A program made the translations under genes and the position numbers. Below the pieces are notes generated by a model. That model was given only the letters and a program-made list of their open reading frames with translations, did not search any database and was not told the DNA's origin. A stretch of 6,943 nt of DNA from positions 1 to 6,943 of the forward strand of contig JAZQUC010000111.1 in assembly GCA_045631075.1 (NCBI GenBank), given 5' to 3'. This DNA comes from Fimenecus sp045631075 (GTDB lineage Bacteria > Bacillota > Clostridia > Oscillospirales > Acutalibacteraceae). This document shows, in pieces, positions 4,636-6,943 of the stretch; position 1 is the first letter of the stretch, and every line of letters starts with the position of its first letter.

Positions 4636-6402
4636 ATGCAAAACGTAACACTTTTAGACAGTTATGAGCTTAACGCCTTTAAAAAGGAAGTAGATTACCT
4701 GAAATCCCTTGATGCTGACCGTCTTATGCGAGGCTTTGGTGATATTTCAGGCAGAAAAATAAATGCCGAAAAGTATGGCGGATGGGAAACCTCCAACATT
4801 CAGGGTCACACATTGGGTCATTATCTTACTGCTGTTTCTCAGGCATTTGCGTCTTCCAATGACAATGAATTGAAGAAAATCACAGATTATATGATTTCTG
4901 TGCTTAAAGAATGTCAGCTTCCTAATGGCTATATTCACGCAATTCCTGAAAGTCATTATGACAAGCTTGAAAACGGTGATACATCTGACACATGGGTTCC
5001 TTGGTACTCAATGCATAAAGTACTTGCAGGACTTGTTGATGTGTATAAATTTACAGGCAACGAAGATGCTCTCGGTATAGCATCAAAGCTTGGTGATTGG
5101 GTTTATTCCCACACATCACAATGGACAGAAGAAACACAAAAAACCGTTCTCAACATTGAATATGGTGGTATGAACGACTGCCTTTATAACCTTTATAAAT
5201 ACACAAAGAATGAAAATCATCTTTCTGCTGCTCACAGCTTTGATGAATTGTCACTTTTTCAACCACTTTCTGAAGGTAAAGACATTCTTAACGGTAAACA
5301 CGCCAACACAACAATTCCAAAAATTATCGGCGCTATTAACAGATACACCGTGACAAATGAAGATTTTTATCTTAAAACAGCAGAGAATTTTTGGGATATT
5401 GTTATTAAAAATCATACATATATCACAGGTGGCAACAGCGAATGGGAGCATTTTGGTGAACCAAAAGTGCTTGATGCAGAGCGTACAAATTGCAACTGTG
5501 AAACATGTAACACATACAATATGCTCAAACTCAGTCGTACACTTTTCCATGTTACAGGTGACAAAAAATACTCGGATTATTACGAAAACACATTTATTAA
5601 TGCAATTCTCTCATCACAGAATCCTGAAACGGGAATGACCACATATTTTCAACCCATGGCAACGGGATTTTTCAAGGTTTACAGCACACCGTATGACCAT
5701 TTCTGGTGTTGCACAGGCTCGGGAATGGAGAATTTTTCAAAGCTTTCTGACAGCATCTATTTTTACGATGAAAACAGCATTTTCGTAAATCGTTACACAT
5801 CATCAAGTATTATATGGAAAGAAAAAAATCTTACAATTACACAAAATGCAGATTTACCCGCAGTAACATTCACCATCAATGGCTCGGCTGATGCAAAAAT
5901 CGTTCTTCGTGTTCCCGATTGGTGCGAGAAAGAGCCTTCCGTTAAAATCAACGGTGAAAAGAAAAATGTCAATGTAAAAAATGGCTTTATAACTCTTTAT
6001 GAAAATTGGACCGACGGTGACATAATCGAATACGAAATGAATATGAAGGTGGTTGTGCATCCGCTTCCTGACAACGAAAACACCGTAGCATTCAAATATG
6101 GTCCGTGGGTACTCAGCGCAAATATGGGTAATCGTGATATGAATACGGGCACAACGGGTGTTAACGTAACAATTCCCCTTGAAGATGCCACAACAAGTGA
6201 TATTCTTGTGGTGGAAAAAGGAACAGTTGAAAATTGGCTTGAAAACATAGAAGAAAACCTTGTGAAATCGGATAACAGTCTTGAATTCACACTTAAAGGC
6301 ACAAACCAAAGCCTTGTTTTTTCACCACATTACAAGCAACACAAAAACCGTTACGGAATCTATTTCACACTTGTTGACAACAATCAGAATGATAATTCGT
6401 AA
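4636..6402 (+). CDS. GH127-type (DUF1680) glycosidase, putative beta-L-arabinofuranosidase
   Basis: A 588-residue member of the DUF1680/GH127 clan (GH127 or the related GH146). Characterised members remove beta-L-arabinofuranose from plant glycans using a zinc-bound cysteine nucleophile. An (alpha/alpha)6 barrel spans roughly residues 10-375, with GGWETSNIQGHTLGHYL (48-64), LPNGYI (95-100) and VPWYSMHKVLAGL (121-133). The catalytic region has FGEP (273-276) with probable acid/base E275, CETC (288-291) giving zinc ligands E289 and C291, and FWCCTGSGMEN (356-366) giving C358 (probable nucleophile) and C359. All are intact, by analogy with HypBA1. Beta-sandwich domains follow (about 380-585). 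It is shorter than HypBA1 (about 658 residues). No signal peptide is present, so it is probably cytoplasmic. ATG 4636 is chosen for GGAGGA (4623-4628) 7 nt upstream; TTG 4615 would place that binding site inside the gene. It has its own promoter and stands alone. The substrate is not certain. Confidence 0.93.
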   Translation: MQNVTLLDSYELNAFKKEVDYLKSLDADRLMRGFGDISGRKINAEKYGGWETSNIQGHTLGHYLTAVSQAFASSNDNELKKITDYMISVLKECQLPNGYIHAIPESHYDKLENGDTSDTWVPWYSMHKVLAGLVDVYKFTGNEDALGIASKLGDWVYSHTSQWTEETQKTVLNIEYGGMNDCLYNLYKYTKNENHLSAAHSFDELSLFQPLSEGKDILNGKHANTTIPKIIGAINRYTVTNEDFYLKTAENFWDIVIKNHTYITGGNSEWEHFGEPKVLDAERTNCNCETCNTYNMLKLSRTLFHVTGDKKYSDYYENTFINAILSSQNPETGMTTYFQPMATGFFKVYSTPYDHFWCCTGSGMENFSKLSDSIYFYDENSIFVNRYTSSSIIWKEKNLTITQNADLPAVTFTINGSADAKIVLRVPDWCEKEPSVKINGEKKNVNVKNGFITLYENWTDGDIIEYEMNMKVVVHPLPDNENTVAFKYGPWVLSANMGNRDMNTGTTGVNVTIPLEDATTSDILVVEKGTVENWLENIEENLVKSDNSLEFTLKGTNQSLVFSPHYKQHKNRYGIYFTLVDNNQNDNS

Positions 6403-6434
6403 TGCGGAATGCGTAATTCATAATTCGTAATTAA
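6395..6434 (+). repeat. AATTCGTAAT/AATGCG low-complexity repeat after the GH127 gene
   Basis: Overlapping copies of AATTCGTAAT and AATGCG variants begin inside the last codons of the GH127 gene and continue past its stop. The last residues of that protein are therefore encoded by repeat sequence. AACGAA-C-TTCGTT (6433-6445) follows as a short hairpin without a U-tract, so it is not a convincing terminator. Confidence 0.55.
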
Positions 6435-6442
6435 CGAACTTC

Positions 6443-6565
6443 GTTGCGATTATAAAATAATAACCAATTGAGATTGTTGTAGGGGCGATTCACGGTGCGG
6501 GTGTCCGGTGGACACCTCTGCGAAGCAGAAGCACCGACCGAGCCGGCAGGCGAGACCATCGCCCG
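6443..6565 (+). repeat. GTAGGGGC palindrome E with nested branched hairpins
   Basis: The leader GTTGCGATTATAA (6443-6455) and TGTAGGGGC match those of copy A. The outer stem GGGCGAT (6483-6489)/ATCGCCC (6558-6564) is pushed about 68 nt apart by inner structure: CGGTGC (6493-6498)/GCACCG (6531-6536) encloses two further hairpins, GGTGTCC/GGACACC (6500-6516) and TCTGC/GCAGA (6517-6529). This looks like one repeat inserted in the loop of another. Confidence 0.7.
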
Positions 6566-6587
6566 AATAAGGTTACCAACACACTTT

Positions 6588-6617
6588 GGGACGGGTCATT
6601 CATGAATAACCCCTACA
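6588..6617 (-). repeat. GTAGGGG palindrome F
   Basis: GGGT (6593-6596)/ACCC (6609-6612) surround the 10-nt palindrome ATTCATGAAT (6598-6607). The element ends CCCCTACA, so it lies in the inverted orientation relative to copies A and E. Confidence 0.6.
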
Positions 6618-6655
6618 AGGTTTTCATTCCTATTTTTATTTGATATCATCCCGAC

Positions 6656-6723
6656 AAATTATAATTTGAAATAATCGCAGGCGTGGAAGCCTGCCACTAC
6701 GCGACTCCGATAAATTATAATTT
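6656..6723. repeat. Palindrome G between two AAATTATAATTT copies
   Basis: GCAGGC (6677-6682) pairs with GCCTGC (6689-6694), and the inverted edge reads GTAGTGGC, a degenerate GTAGGGGC. Exact 12-nt palindromes AAATTATAATTT flank it at 6656-6667 and 6712-6723. Confidence 0.6.
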
Positions 6724-6742
6724 GAATGATTATATTGAAAAT

Positions 6743-6769
6743 GGGCTGTCGGGGACGCCAGCCCCTACA
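6743..6769 (-). repeat. GTAGGGGC palindrome H
   Basis: GGGCTG (6743-6748) pairs with CAGCCC (6759-6764), and the element ends CCCCTACA, the inverted edge of the family. The stem is the same as in copy C but the loop differs. Confidence 0.65.
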
Positions 6770-6806
6770 AAAAGTTTCATTATCAAATAAGAAATACAGA
6801 TAAATA

Positions 6807-6943
6807 ATGAAGTATTGCTACGCAATATGAAGTAATCTTCGATTATGAAGTATTTGTCTTCGACAAATATGAAGTGAAGCAAATCCTTAATATGCCGTAA
6901 GGCATACTTCATAGCGTAAGCTACTTCATATCCGTCAGGATAC
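6807..6943. repeat. Array of mini-hairpins spaced by TGAAGTA heptamers (right, inverted copy)
   Basis: The array contains the stems TTGC/GCAA, ATC/GAT, TTTGTC/GACAAA, ATGCC/GGCAT, AGC/GCT and ATCC/GGAT, separated by TGAAGTA and then TACTTCA. Positions 6844-6911 are the reverse complement of 61-128 with one mismatch. It has one extra hairpin unit (ATC/GAT) relative to the left copy on this side of the centre, and it continues off the window edge. Confidence 0.8.

Larger units (their letters stand above)
6403..6806. other. Gene-free region of palindromic repeats
   Basis: No supported gene is seen on either strand; open frames here are short, lack a ribosome binding site and cross repeats. The stretch holds four GTAGGG-type palindromes, two AAATTATAATTT copies and a low-complexity tract. 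No canonical terminator for the GH127 gene was found. Confidence 0.7.

Noticed and set aside
5854..6309. Minus-strand open frames of 101 and 151 codons inside the GH127 gene
   Set aside because: They are shadows of a clearly recognisable GH127 coding frame, with Cys/His/Phe-rich translations and no domain match.
1..6943. Composite transposon bounded by the two inverted hairpin arrays
   Set aside because: No transposase lies between them, the arrays run past the window edges, and they look like dispersed intergenic repeats; kept only as a recombination possibility.

Overview
The window looks like a chromosomal segment of an AT-rich gut or rumen Clostridia, probably the Oscillospiraceae/Ruminococcaceae group. 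This is inferred from strong AGGAGG-type ribosome binding sites, AT-biased codons, the typical clostridial intergenic palindromes, and genes for plant or host glycan breakdown. No marker gene fixes the genus.

Layout. Positions 1-148 hold an array of small hairpins separated by the heptamer TGAAGTA, followed by a rho-independent terminator (174-209) for a gene upstream of the window. A DUF559 endonuclease-like gene (286-696) sits between two inverted repeats (227-280 and 628-677) and looks like a small mobile cassette placed directly in front of hflX. hflX (707-1954, ribosome-associated GTPase) is followed after 12 nt by a GH35 beta-galactosidase gene (1967-3703), so these genes probably share a transcript. 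Positions 3704-4040 carry no gene, only two inverted pairs of GTAGGGGC-type palindromes. Positions 4048-4508, on the minus strand, hold two consecutive tiny genes, each with its own sigma-A-like promoter, ribosome binding site and hairpin terminator. They encode related acidic amphipathic peptides of 39 and 38 residues. A divergent promoter then drives a GH127-type (DUF1680) glycosidase gene (4636-6402). Positions 6403-6943 again carry only repeats: four more palindromes and an inverted copy of the hairpin array seen at the left edge.

How it fits together. The two glycosidases lack signal peptides and probably trim imported galactose- and beta-L-arabinofuranose-containing oligosaccharides in the cytoplasm. 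HflX is a housekeeping translation rescue factor. The twin peptides are the most novel content. Their sequences are clearly related, and each contains an internal two-fold repeat of a Q-[VI]-F-[ED] amphipathic helix. They have no signal peptide, no cysteine, and no processing or export gene beside them. I do not recognise the family; a surfactant-like, leaderless bacteriocin-like or membrane-acting role is a hypothesis only.
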